DNA of 23,099 nt from a virus, in IMG/VR virus record IMGVR_UViG_3300051212_000149, positions 1 to 23,099 of that record. One strand, written 5' to 3'. The notes under the pieces are model-generated. The model did no database searches. It worked only from the letters and a program-made list of their open reading frames with translations, and had not been told where the DNA came from. A program made the translations under genes and the position numbers. The stretch's first letter is position 1; the number at the start of each line of letters is the position of its first letter. Below are positions 6,713 to 14,032 of the stretch, one piece after another.

Positions 6713-6726
6713 GACCCCGAAGGGTC
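6713..6726 (-). other. UUCG hairpin ahead of the tRNA cluster
   Basis: The minus strand reads GACCC-TTCG-GGGTC, a 5-bp stem capped by a very stable C(UUCG)G tetraloop. It ends 5 nt before tRNA-Ala. The following U-tract is short (TTC), so it is a weak terminator for the mazG unit at best. It may instead be a 5' leader or processing structure on the tRNA transcript. Confidence 0.6.
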
Positions 6727-6728
6727 AA

Positions 6729-6736
6729 ATATTTAT
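6729..6736 (-). promoter_or_regulatory. Possible late promoter, AATAAATA
   Basis: This is a one-mismatch late box that contains the TAA stop of the 57-aa gene, 22 nt before tRNA-Ala. It would give a late transcript carrying the hairpin, both tRNAs and the 408-aa gene. Confidence 0.45.
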
Positions 6737-6906
6737 TCAATGATCTCAATGTCTTCAATTTGATCATCAAGAGTTTGCAAAACTTCTCTGAGATTTACAA
6801 TCCTGATTGGAGGATATTCTGTACTATATCCTTTTTGTGCTTGATAAACTGCTTCGCGTACAGCATTAGCAGTCCCAAAATCCATTTCTAATGTGACTTT
6901 TTTCAT
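6733..6906 (-). CDS. Small acidic protein downstream of MazG, 57 aa
   Basis: The frame runs ATG 6906-6904 to TAA 6735-6733. Its start overlaps the mazG stop as ATGA. It begins MKKVTLEMDFGTANAVREAV and ends in an acidic stretch (DDQIEDIEIIE). Residues 3-9 look like a beta strand, and the rest is helical. The coupling to mazG and clean reading frame support it as real despite its size. I do not recognise a family. Genes of this type sit next to mazG in related phages by my recollection only. Its stop codon lies within the possible late promoter that leads into the tRNAs. Confidence 0.7.
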   Translation of the reverse strand: MKKVTLEMDFGTANAVREAVYQAQKGYSTEYPPIRIVNLREVLQTLDDQIEDIEIIE

Positions 6907-7319
6907 CGATCGTCAGCAGCACGATTTTCAGAGAAATAAACATCAAAAGCACCTTCAGGATAACGCTTTAAAAGTTTTTGTACATTGCGAGCAACAACAT
7001 CATCAAGAGTCACATTAAGTGCAATACAAGCCTGAGCAACATACCACATGATATCACCCAGTTCAATAATCAAGTGCTCGCGGTTGTCTTCATTATAGGG
7101 TTTTCCTTGGAACACCATTTTCTTTACGATTTCCATAAACTCGCCGCCTTCGGCATTGATACCGACAGAAGCAGTTAGAAGACGTTCAATGTTAGCACCT
7201 TTTTCATCTAGTTGAACCAGACGATCAGAGAGGGCAAGAAAGTCCTTCGATGCGTCGGAAGTTACGGCATCGACAAACTCAGCATACTTATCAAAATTAA
7301 CGTGTTTAGCGGTTTCCAT
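6903..7319 (-). CDS. mazG: MazG-type nucleotide pyrophosphohydrolase, 138 aa
   Basis: This is an all-alpha NTP pyrophosphohydrolase of the MazG type. Magnesium-binding residues are seen in NAEGGEFMEIVKKM (E57, E60, E63) and IIELGDIMWY (E86, D89), giving the ExxE...ExxD signature. The length of 138 aa fits the single-domain phage form rather than the two-domain bacterial MazG. The family hydrolyses nucleoside triphosphates or related nucleotides to monophosphates. Phage MazG has been proposed to influence the (p)ppGpp response, but dNTP or GTP hydrolysis is the better-supported type of activity. The start forms TAATG with the gp41 stop, and the stop forms ATGA with the 57-aa gene, so it belongs to the replication transcript. 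Confidence 0.9.
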   Translation of the reverse strand: METAKHVNFDKYAEFVDAVTSDASKDFLALSDRLVQLDEKGANIERLLTASVGINAEGGEFMEIVKKMVFQGKPYNEDNREHLIIELGDIMWYVAQACIALNVTLDDVVARNVQKLLKRYPEGAFDVYFSENRAADDR

Positions 7320-7897
7320 TAAAATTTAAATCCTTCAAACGACTTTTTAGGTTTCTTGTCTTCGTTGTCATTATACTCGTCTTCGTTTCCAGAGTCAAGT
7401 ATATCTTTTTGTGCCGACTGTTCGCAATCATACAGTCTCATTTTAGCACGGTCAATACCCACAATGAAACGCTTGTAGATAGTGGGGTCATTGTATCGGT
7501 TCTTCAATTGCTTCACCATAATCTGTCCCAACTGTTCAAGCTCTTCAGTGCTAATAAGGGCAAACATAAGATCAGCAGTAGCAGGCAAACCAAAGGACTC
7601 ACTAGTATCAGTAAGTTCAACATCAGAAGAACCATAACCTGAACGAGTGGTCTGAGTAGCGGAGACAATCGGGACATTAAACTCAACGGCGAGTCCCCTA
7701 AGTTCCTCAGCAATTGCTTTGATATACGAATATGAATTGACAGAAAGGTTTGACTTATACCTGCTGGAAGCACATATATTAAGGTAATCAATAAAAATAA
7801 TATCAGGTCTAAATGACTTCTTGAGAGCAAGTTCATTGAGAAGTGCCTTAAAGTGTCCTGAATGTGCAGAAGCAGTTGGATATTCTTTGATAACCAA
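7319..7897 (-). CDS. 41: Replicative helicase gp41, C-terminal part separated by a frameshift
   Basis: This part continues the DnaB-type helicase begun at 8685. RPDIIFIDYLNICAS (about residues 30-44) is the Walker B segment. SATQTTRSGYGSSDVELTD corresponds to the H3 and DNA-binding loop region, and GIDRAKMRLYDC is near the end. Homology continues upstream of this ATG in the same frame (NSIAKKTQGSLV), so the annotated ATG at 7897 is not a natural start. The C-terminus is acidic, then basic (KKPKKSFEGFKF). The stop overlaps mazG as TAATG. The two parts together would give about 455 aa, the right size for gp41. Confidence 0.85.
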   Translation of the reverse strand: MVIKEYPTASAHSGHFKALLNELALKKSFRPDIIFIDYLNICASSRYKSNLSVNSYSYIKAIAEELRGLAVEFNVPIVSATQTTRSGYGSSDVELTDTSESFGLPATADLMFALISTEELEQLGQIMVKQLKNRYNDPTIYKRFIVGIDRAKMRLYDCEQSAQKDILDSGNEDEYNDNEDKKPKKSFEGFKF

Positions 7898-7926
7898 AGA
7901 ACCTTGCGTCTTCTTCGCAATACTAT

Positions 7927-8685
7927 TTACTTTGTTCGTGGGAGATCAACCAGTTGCTGAATCGGTACATTGAGAAGGTTCGCATCAATCCTTTCTGCAA
8001 TTCGCTCTTCTGCCATTTCAAGAGTGATATAGAGAACGGACCTGCCCTGCAGTAAGACGGAGCTAGCCAAATGACACATGAATAGTGATTTACCAACACC
8101 CGTTCCAGCGAGAGCAATATTGAGAGTCTTATTAGGGAGACCACCCTTTGTGATTTTGTTGAAATATTCCAGATCAAACTCGATCTTATCTTCTTTACGA
8201 TGATAAAACTCATATCGTTCCTCATAGTTTTGAAGATAGTCGTGTCCGATATTATTGTCAAACGATACTGCTAAGGCATCAGAAAGAATACTTGGAATCG
8301 CATCACGATTCTTCTTCTCATTATTACCATCGGCAATATGAATAGACTCCATAAGTGCTAGGTAAATAGCACGATCACGACACCACTTCTCTGTGGTGTC
8401 AAGCAACCATTGTTTTTCAACAACAGCATCATTCAGAGAAGCATTGATTTCTCGGATTTCTTTGACTTCAGTTTCATTGAGATCAGTACGATTCTCTACC
8501 TCAATGTTCAGTGCTTCAATGGTGATTGCCGAACCATACTTAACAATGAATTGAACAATCTCTTCAAAAATGACTTTCTCCGATTTTTGCTCAAAATAAT
8601 CTGGTTGTATAAAAGGTATGACTTTTCGTGAGTAATCTTCATTAAATACTAAATTTCTGAGAATGGTTGTCTCAATTCGTTCCAT
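7927..8685 (-). CDS. 41: Replicative helicase gp41, N-terminal part ending at a premature stop
   Basis: gp41 is the hexameric 5'-3' helicase of the T4-type replisome, partnering primase gp61. This part holds the N-terminal helical domain and Walker A, ALAGTGVGKSLFMCHLA. It ends at LVDLPRTK then TAA at 7929-7927. The start is taken at ATG 8685 (MERIETTILRNLVFN) because the longer form from 8715 adds 10 unconserved-looking residues overlapping uvsX further. With ATG 8685 the overlap with uvsX is 14 nt. The whole gene span 7319-8685 is 1367 nt, one short of a multiple of three, consistent with a single lost base. The change must lie between about 7930 and 7947, where both frames are open. Confidence 0.85.
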   Translation of the reverse strand: MERIETTILRNLVFNEDYSRKVIPFIQPDYFEQKSEKVIFEEIVQFIVKYGSAITIEALNIEVENRTDLNETEVKEIREINASLNDAVVEKQWLLDTTEKWCRDRAIYLALMESIHIADGNNEKKNRDAIPSILSDALAVSFDNNIGHDYLQNYEERYEFYHRKEDKIEFDLEYFNKITKGGLPNKTLNIALAGTGVGKSLFMCHLASSVLLQGRSVLYITLEMAEERIAERIDANLLNVPIQQLVDLPRTK

Positions 8686-9679
8686 AAGAGAATTGCTGTT
8701 TCGCGGCAGCATCAAGTTGCTGCATTACTTCTTCGGTAAAATATTGATCAGGATTCTTTAGAATCTCCTTCCCATAAATTTTCTTACCATTAATTTCATA
8801 ACGTCCTGCAACGTTTTTCCACATTCCAAACTGTTCCCCCAATTCAAGGAGACCATAATAACGATCAAGACCACGTTCATCGTAAAATAGACGAACTTCA
8901 ACTTCCTGATTTTCTTTACTCAAACGCGACTTAGCAGTCTTTGCCTTGATAATGTTTCCGACAACTTCTGTTCCATCTTTTTCTTTCTTTTTGCCGAGAT
9001 ATATGATAGTAGAAGCGGCGTACTTAAGACCACTACCACCACCCATCTCCTTAGTAGGAACATAAGCACCGATGACATCATAAGTATGATTGGTTACAAT
9101 CATTGGAATATTTGCCTGCCCCAGTTTGAGAGTAAGCATACGGAAAGCACCTTTAACAAGTTGTGATTTAGTCATATCACGAACTTGCTTATCATTCAGA
9201 GCATCAGTAATCTCTTTCTCAGTGGAAAGCATACCCAAAGAGTCTAACACAAACATACAAGGTTTGCGTTCTTCTGCAGGTTTTTTTAAGTATATGTCTA
9301 CTGCTTTGAGTGCCTTTCCACGAAACTCTTCAATTGTTACAACATTAACTACAACCAGTCTTGAAGTATCAATTCCACGACTTTCTAGAAGAGATTTAGT
9401 GATAGCAGCCTCAGTGTCAAAGTAGAGACAGTAACCATCGGAATGAGTATCAAGAAAATTCTTAACAACGGCGAGAGAGAAAAAAGTCTTTCCAGTACTA
9501 GACTCTCCAGCAATAGCAGTAATCTTATTCCCAGATACACCACCAAATATGCTACCTGAAACCAATGCATTAAAAATGTATGAACCTGTGTCAACATAAG
9601 TTTCAGTCTCATCAATATCGGAGGCAAGTTTCGTGTACTCACCACCAACTTCTTTTACAATTTCTTTTAAAAAGTCCAT
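8672..9679 (-). CDS. uvsX: UvsX RecA-like recombinase, 335 aa
   Basis: This is the T4-type strand-exchange recombinase, which forms presynaptic filaments for recombination-dependent replication and repair. Walker A is GESSTGKT (58-65), Walker B is MFVLDS (142-147), and GGGSGLKYAAS (213-223) fits the DNA-binding loop region. The length of 335 aa is shorter than T4 UvsX (about 390), as I expect for cyanophage forms. The start overlaps the stop of the 54-aa gene as TAATG, and the C-terminal codons overlap gp41 by 14 nt. It is intact, with both nucleotide motifs complete. Confidence 0.95.
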   Translation of the reverse strand: MDFLKEIVKEVGGEYTKLASDIDETETYVDTGSYIFNALVSGSIFGGVSGNKITAIAGESSTGKTFFSLAVVKNFLDTHSDGYCLYFDTEAAITKSLLESRGIDTSRLVVVNVVTIEEFRGKALKAVDIYLKKPAEERKPCMFVLDSLGMLSTEKEITDALNDKQVRDMTKSQLVKGAFRMLTLKLGQANIPMIVTNHTYDVIGAYVPTKEMGGGSGLKYAASTIIYLGKKKEKDGTEVVGNIIKAKTAKSRLSKENQEVEVRLFYDERGLDRYYGLLELGEQFGMWKNVAGRYEINGKKIYGKEILKNPDQYFTEEVMQQLDAAAKQQFSYGTN

Positions 9680-9843
9680 TACGCTACCATCCCGTATTGT
9701 TCACGAAGAATTTTTTTATAGGGTAAACCTTGTTCTCTGAGTTCTTTGACTAGTTTTAGTTTATGGTATAAAGCAGCATCTCCACCAAAACCAAGTGCTT
9801 TCACAATTGTATCAAGTTCTTTATCATTAATAGGCAAATCCAT
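9679..9843 (-). CDS. Small protein between DNA polymerase and uvsX, 54 aa
   Basis: The frame runs ATG 9843-9841 to TAA 9681-9679 and begins MDLPINDKELDTIVKALGFG. It has TAATG overlaps at both ends: its start overlaps the gp43 stop, and its stop overlaps the uvsX start. It is helical, with KLKLVKELREQGLPYKKILR in the middle, and soluble. Because ribosomes would have to pass from gp43 through it into uvsX, it may matter for polymerase/recombinase stoichiometry, or it may bind one of them (inference). The double overlap is strong evidence that it is translated. Confidence 0.8.
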   Translation of the reverse strand: MDLPINDKELDTIVKALGFGGDAALYHKLKLVKELREQGLPYKKILREQYGMVA

Positions 9844-12344
9844 TATGCAAAAAATAATTCAAGGTTTACAGTTTTTTCCACGTTCCACCCAATCGAATCA
9901 AGGATAGATTTGAGTGGTTCTACAAAACTCTTTTCAAATTGTAGTTCATAGTCAATGTATTTGTCAAGACCAAGTTCCTTAGGAAAATCTTGAATAAACG
10001 AGATAATATTCTCTTGAATGATATTAGGTTTTTTTAAATATACAAACTTGATTTTTTCACCATTTGCAATCAGAGAATACTTATTTGTAAGTTTTTTCTC
10101 CTTCACATAATGATTGAAAAGAAGTGCTCCACGAATATGAATCGGAGTCTTTTGAGCGTAGATTGTAGAAGAAGAGTAGTACTTACGAACATCAGAAGCA
10201 GTTCTAGGAAAAGCAATCTGTTCTGGTGGAAGTTTCTTAAACTCTTCGCGGCACTTATCAATAAACTCAATCACATCTTCTTCGGTGCCACTCATCATCA
10301 GTTTGAGTCCATCCTTAATCATCTTGCGACAAGGTGCTGGTGTAGAAGACTTAACTGCTTCAATACCCATCATTTTCAATTTAGGTTCTTCATAACGAAC
10401 ACCTTCGCTATCCCACACATTCAAAATGTATCGTTTTTTGGCAGTCCAGATTCCACGCTCAGCAATATTCTCACGCTTCATCTGCATCTTCTGATCATAA
10501 GCATTCACATAGGTCGCCAGTTCTTGGTAGCAACTTTCAATATACTTCTCAAATTCCACCTGACAGACCTTATCAAGGAACGAAACAACGCTTTGAGTAG
10601 TTTTCTCTCTTCCCTTGTATACACTTTCAACCAAAGGACCCATATTAAGATAGATAGAATCAGTATCAGAAGCAATAACATAATCTACTCCGTCTGTTTT
10701 TAGAATCTTATTGAGATAAGCATTCATCTTGTTCTCGATCCAACGGATCGATACCTGACCCGACAAGGTGATTGCCTCCGCGTTTGCTAGTTTGTAATAA
10801 CGGAAATACTGATTGCCGATAGCACCATAAGCAGAGTTAAGTTGAATCTTCCTCGCCATTTGAATGTTGTTACATCTTGCAATTTCCTTTTCCAACTCTT
10901 TCGTCTTTTTCTTTTCATATTCTTGTTTGGCAGCAAGCATTTTCTTTTTGTAGATAGTTCGATCTTTGTAGATCTTCTCCATCAGTTCTGGAAGAAATCC
11001 ACGAACATCCTTGCGGAACATTGCTCCGTTAGCACAGACTGCTTTGTCCTTATACAACTCAAATGTGACTTCTTGATTCAAAATCTTATCAACAGTCACA
11101 TTTGGATGCCTCTCATCTAGAAGAGTTTCTGGTGAGATGTTGTATTGCATAATAAGGTGTGGATATAGTGAGTTCAAGTCAAAACTGACAACCCAATCAT
11201 ACTTTCCAGGAATCGGTTCCTTTACATAAGCACCAGCATACTTAGAGTCTTTATCAGAACGTTCTTTGGGAGGAATCACAATGTTCCTCTTTTTCAGATA
11301 GTTGTAGATAATCGTATCCCACATTCGGACTTGTGAGAACACATCCGTATAGTTTGCCTTGGCATCATATGCCATCGTCAGAGCAAGTTCAATCAGTTTC
11401 ATCTTGTCTTCCATACGGTCAACAAGTTCCACGTCAATGATGTTGTACTCTACAAACTTTTGCCAACCCTTAGTATAGAAGTCTTTGAACGTATCAAACT
11501 CAGAGTGGTCCAACTTTTTCTGACCAAGTTCTACACTTGCGATGTAGTCAAGACGATAAGATTCCTGTGCCTTATAAGTAAACTTTTTATAAAGATTCAA
11601 ATAGTCAAGTTGACTAATACCACCAACATCATAAGAAATATGCTTACGACCAGCGATAAAAATCTCATCTTCGGTCACAAGACCCCAAGGTGAGAAACGC
11701 TTCATCAACTTTTCTCCAAGAATACGATCCAGACGACGAACAAGGTATGGAATATCGTACAGTTCAATGTTCCAACCAGTCACAACTTCTGGCGTATTCT
11801 CTTCAACCATCCACCAGTTAATGAAGTCCATCAGAAGATCACGTTCATTATCAAACGAACGGTAAATTACATTCTTCTGTTGATTGTTAAACGGACCCAT
11901 ACCCCAGGTGCGAATCTGCTTAGAAGAATAGTCTTGAATCGTAATCAACAGAACTTCTTCGGCAGCAGATTCTACATCAGGGAATCCATTCTCTGATGCA
12001 ACCTCAATATCCAGAGTTGTTACTTTGACTTTACTAATATCAAACTTTAACTCTTCCTCAGGATACATCTCAGAAATATACTGATAGATGTATTGCGTAT
12101 TCCCATAAATTTTAAAGTTTTCTACACCCTCATACTTTTTAATAAACTCACGACAATCACGAATAGAACCAGGTTGAACTGATTCAACATATTCCCCATT
12201 CAAGGTTTGATATTTGGTTTTCTTTTGAGAAGGGACAAAAAGAGTCGGGTTAAACTTCTCTTTGGTCATAAAGTGTTTACCATCTTCATAACCACGGACC
12301 AAGAAGTTGTCCCCGACCATTTGAACGTTTGTATAAAATCTCAT
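9843..12344 (-). CDS. 43: Family B DNA polymerase gp43, 833 aa
   Basis: This is the replicative polymerase with proofreading exonuclease. Exo I is LDIEVASENG (DIE 112-114), Exo II is WNIELYDIPY (191-200), and Exo III is YNIIDVELV (300-308). Polymerase motif A is DLNSLYP (389-395), motif B is KIQLNSAYGA (499-508), and motif C is SDTDS (559-563). All catalytic acidic residues are present. The C-terminus NLELFFA fits a clamp-binding peptide for gp45, encoded nearby. The length of 833 aa is slightly below T4 gp43 (898). The start overlaps the upstream 86-aa gene by ATGA, and the stop is coupled to the 54-aa gene. No intron, intein or split is visible. Confidence 0.98.
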   Translation of the reverse strand: MRFYTNVQMVGDNFLVRGYEDGKHFMTKEKFNPTLFVPSQKKTKYQTLNGEYVESVQPGSIRDCREFIKKYEGVENFKIYGNTQYIYQYISEMYPEEELKFDISKVKVTTLDIEVASENGFPDVESAAEEVLLITIQDYSSKQIRTWGMGPFNNQQKNVIYRSFDNERDLLMDFINWWMVEENTPEVVTGWNIELYDIPYLVRRLDRILGEKLMKRFSPWGLVTEDEIFIAGRKHISYDVGGISQLDYLNLYKKFTYKAQESYRLDYIASVELGQKKLDHSEFDTFKDFYTKGWQKFVEYNIIDVELVDRMEDKMKLIELALTMAYDAKANYTDVFSQVRMWDTIIYNYLKKRNIVIPPKERSDKDSKYAGAYVKEPIPGKYDWVVSFDLNSLYPHLIMQYNISPETLLDERHPNVTVDKILNQEVTFELYKDKAVCANGAMFRKDVRGFLPELMEKIYKDRTIYKKKMLAAKQEYEKKKTKELEKEIARCNNIQMARKIQLNSAYGAIGNQYFRYYKLANAEAITLSGQVSIRWIENKMNAYLNKILKTDGVDYVIASDTDSIYLNMGPLVESVYKGREKTTQSVVSFLDKVCQVEFEKYIESCYQELATYVNAYDQKMQMKRENIAERGIWTAKKRYILNVWDSEGVRYEEPKLKMMGIEAVKSSTPAPCRKMIKDGLKLMMSGTEEDVIEFIDKCREEFKKLPPEQIAFPRTASDVRKYYSSSTIYAQKTPIHIRGALLFNHYVKEKKLTNKYSLIANGEKIKFVYLKKPNIIQENIISFIQDFPKELGLDKYIDYELQFEKSFVEPLKSILDSIGWNVEKTVNLELFFA

Positions 12345-12601
12345 TCGGCAGTTAGTTCAAGATACTTTTCAACGACTTCGGGAGTAGGATCAGCAATAGT
12401 CAATATATCACTGGATCGAATCATATATTCTGTTTGACCAGAAGCTTCCACCCAGGGTTTCATAGATTCTAACCCATAAAAACGATATGGATTAATAAGT
12501 CTACAATCTGGTTCTCCAATGTCGGCAAAAAGTTCTTCCATTTCTGCAATCAAAACTGTATCCACACCAATAAGAATACATTTTACAACTTTATCACTCA
12601 T
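12341..12601 (-). CDS. Conserved small protein upstream of gp43, 86 aa
   Basis: The start is placed at ATG 12601 (MSDKVVKCILIGVDTVLIAE). The longer frame from 12640 would begin with 13 residues translated from the overlapping upstream gene. From 12601 the overlap is only 8 nt (ATGAGTGA). The beginning reads as a beta hairpin followed by a helix, loosely like an Sm/LSM or small barrel fold. PDCRLINPYRFYG and ADPTPEVVEKYLELT follow. Its stop overlaps the gp43 start as ATGA, so it is coupled to the polymerase. It resembles the next gene upstream in overall plan (LxxGxTxI start, acidic end), suggesting distant paralogy. Confidence 0.75.
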   Translation of the reverse strand: MSDKVVKCILIGVDTVLIAEMEELFADIGEPDCRLINPYRFYGLESMKPWVEASGQTEYMIRSSDILTIADPTPEVVEKYLELTAE

Positions 12602-12938
12602 TTTCTTCGTCCTCCTTTTCCTCAACTTCCAAAGAAACACCAGTCTTATTTAAATACATTTCCTTAACCGTGTCAATTGGGTCACAAATTGTGACCACAT
12701 AATCAAGAGTGATTACAAACTTCTTATCTTTCGAAAGAATTAACCAAGGAGTCAAAATTACATCAATCTCATAATTAGACTTACCACTGTCACTTTCAGT
12801 GAGGACGGTTTTTTCCTTTGCTTCAATATAATGAGGATTTTCTAAAAGGTATCCTCTTACAACCTCATCAGAAACAACTTCTTTTGCATCAGTAATTATA
12901 GTCTCTCCTGTTTTCAGGAGCATCAATTTAATAGTCAT
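12594..12938 (-). CDS. Conserved small protein, 114 aa, possible paralogue of the 86-aa gene
   Basis: The start region MTIKLMLLKTGETIITDAKE predicts a beta hairpin similar to its neighbour. The centre has a beta-rich part (NYEIDVILTPWLILSKDKKFVITLDYVVTI, described here in pieces as about residues 55-84) and an acidic tail (EVEEKEDEENE). AAGGAT lies 15 nt before the start, a distant Shine-Dalgarno. It is the first gene after the terminator at 12972-13012, with a TAAAAT box at 12961-12966. It therefore probably heads the polymerase transcript 12938-6733. Function unknown. A small-barrel, RNA- or protein-binding role is speculation from the predicted strand pattern. Confidence 0.75.
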   Translation of the reverse strand: MTIKLMLLKTGETIITDAKEVVSDEVVRGYLLENPHYIEAKEKTVLTESDSGKSNYEIDVILTPWLILSKDKKFVITLDYVVTICDPIDTVKEMYLNKTGVSLEVEEKEDEENE

Positions 12939-12960
12939 TTGGTTTTACTATCCTTCTAGT

Positions 12961-12966
12961 ATTTTA
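12961..12966 (-). promoter_or_regulatory. Possible -10 box (TAAAAT) for the polymerase unit
   Basis: TAAAAT lies 23 nt before the ATG of the 114-aa gene and 5 nt after the terminator U-tract. No good -35 is visible, so this is a weak call supported mainly by the same layout at other terminator/promoter joints. Confidence 0.35.
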
Positions 12967-12971
12967 GCAAG

Positions 12972-13012
12972 AAAAAGGGGAGGCGTCAACTGGATTTTGC
13001 CAGTTGCCTCCC
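12972..13012 (-). terminator. Intrinsic terminator after hsp20
   Basis: The stem is GGGAGGC...GCCTCCC with an inner AACTGG/CCAGTT extension, a 3-nt bulge and a 6-nt loop, followed by CTTTTTC. It is strong and lies 32 nt after the hsp20 stop. Confidence 0.85.
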
Positions 13013-13043
13013 TTGGCATAGCGCCGACGATATTCAATTCTAT

Positions 13044-13484
13044 TTAGAGATAGTCCTTGCGGGCATGATGCTCTGGTACTATTTTCCCAAGTACGATCCG
13101 TAGAAGTCCGTCTTCAAATGTGACTTCGCGGACTTCTGTGTCGTCGGATAAAGTCCACGCTCGTTTAAAACTTCTGCTAGCCACTCCCTTGTGGATAAAC
13201 GTCCTATCCGATTCGGTATCCGCCTTTTGTCCATCAACAAAAAGTTTTCCATACTCTGTGTATACATGAACCTCCTCCTTCTTAAATCCAGCAAGTGCAA
13301 GTTCTAAATGAGATTCAACATTATTTATTTGAATCAGATTATATGGGGGATAGTTTGTGGTCGTTTCGTGAAGATTGAATAGACGGTCAAAATATTCGTC
13401 CATTCCAATACTATTGCGCGTAATTCTTTCCATCAGAGCAGGAAGATCCGCAGCAGTAAACCGTGATGTTGCAAGGTTAGTCAT
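13044..13484 (-). CDS. hsp20: Hsp20/alpha-crystallin small heat-shock protein, 146 aa
   Basis: This is an ATP-independent holdase chaperone. Residues 46-135 form the alpha-crystallin domain: YPPYNLIQINNVESHLELAL at its start, GFKKEEVHV, GKLFVDGQK, and FKRAWTLSDDTEV then FEDGLLRIVLGK near its end. The usual C-terminal I-x-I anchor is not obvious (IVPEHHARKDYL). Short N-terminal and C-terminal extensions are usual for phage forms. AAAGGAGC 7 nt before the ATG is a strong Shine-Dalgarno. It is a single-gene unit bounded by terminators at both sides (13560-13586 upstream, 12972-13012 downstream). sHsp genes are a hallmark of cyanomyoviruses. A role in virion assembly or host stress is inferred. 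Confidence 0.93.
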   Translation of the reverse strand: MTNLATSRFTAADLPALMERITRNSIGMDEYFDRLFNLHETTTNYPPYNLIQINNVESHLELALAGFKKEEVHVYTEYGKLFVDGQKADTESDRTFIHKGVASRSFKRAWTLSDDTEVREVTFEDGLLRIVLGKIVPEHHARKDYL

Positions 13485-13544
13485 TATGGTAGCTCCTTTA
13501 AAAGCGAGTTTGTATTTTGTGGACCCTTACGGCATCCGTATATA

Positions 13545-13550
13545 ATTATA
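13545..13550 (-). promoter_or_regulatory. Probable -10 box (TATAAT) for hsp20
   Basis: The minus strand reads TATTATAATTATATAC with a perfect TATAAT, 61 nt before the hsp20 ATG and just after the regA terminator. A -35 hexamer is not convincing. It would give an own promoter for hsp20, consistent with terminators on both sides of the gene. Confidence 0.5.
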
Positions 13551-13559
13551 ATACTTCTA

Positions 13560-13586
13560 TAAAAAAAGCGGGTCGTAAAACCCGCT
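13560..13586 (-). terminator. Intrinsic terminator after regA
   Basis: AGCGGGT, loop TTTACG, ACCCGCT, then seven T, 6 nt after the regA stop. It is a textbook strong terminator ending the clamp-loader/RegA unit. Confidence 0.95.
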
Positions 13587-13591
13587 CTTTA

Positions 13592-14032
13592 TCATTCGGC
13601 ATCCTCTACCTTTTTCTTTTTAGCACCAATATTATACTTAGTTTCCAGAATCCAGTCTCCCTTATCCTTATAAGCAAGAACTTTGATTTGATTCAAAGGA
13701 GCAATATCTTGAATCTTAGTTACATCAACAATCTCAATCAGACCCCAATCAGCAAGAAGTTGGGCGATACGATTACGACGCTGAACATCATTCACAGTCA
13801 GGTTTGCGTGTTTGCCATCCAAAGCAAACAATTCCTTAAAGTGAACGAGATAATATCTACCTTGCTTGTGCAGAATATGGCAAGACTGATAGATTTTCTT
13901 TTCCTTTCTTGAAGCAACTCCGATTCGGGTCAAAGTCTCACGTACCTTTAGAAAATCATCAGGTTCGTTAAGAATCACTTCCACCATTTGGTCGGGCGTC
14001 CACTTCACTTCAGGTTCTTGAACGACACTCAT
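13592..14032 (-). CDS. regA: RegA translational repressor, 146 aa
   Basis: RegA binds the start regions of many early phage mRNAs and represses their translation, including in T4 its own mRNA and those of clamp-loader and clamp genes. Strong T4-RegA-like segments are seen: PDDFLKVRETLTRIGVA (24-40), IYQSCHILHKQGRYYLVHFK (47-66) and LLADWGLIEIV (92-102). It is longer than T4 RegA (122 aa), with an extra N-terminal 15 residues and a basic/acidic tail (GAKKKKVEDAE). The start overlaps the gp62 stop as ATGA, the T4-like order 44-62-regA with insertions. It is the last gene of its unit. Confidence 0.96.
   Translation of the reverse strand: MSVVQEPEVKWTPDQMVEVILNEPDDFLKVRETLTRIGVASRKEKKIYQSCHILHKQGRYYLVHFKELFALDGKHANLTVNDVQRRNRIAQLLADWGLIEIVDVTKIQDIAPLNQIKVLAYKDKGDWILETKYNIGAKKKKVEDAE

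Noticed and set aside
7927-7950. Programmed ribosomal frameshift in gp41
   Set aside because: No canonical slippery heptamer in the zero frame and no obvious downstream structure; a base indel explains it more simply. Kept as a finding about the frameshift itself.
9843-12344. Intron, intein or homing endonuclease in gp43
   Set aside because: All exonuclease and polymerase motifs occur in one continuous frame with normal spacing.
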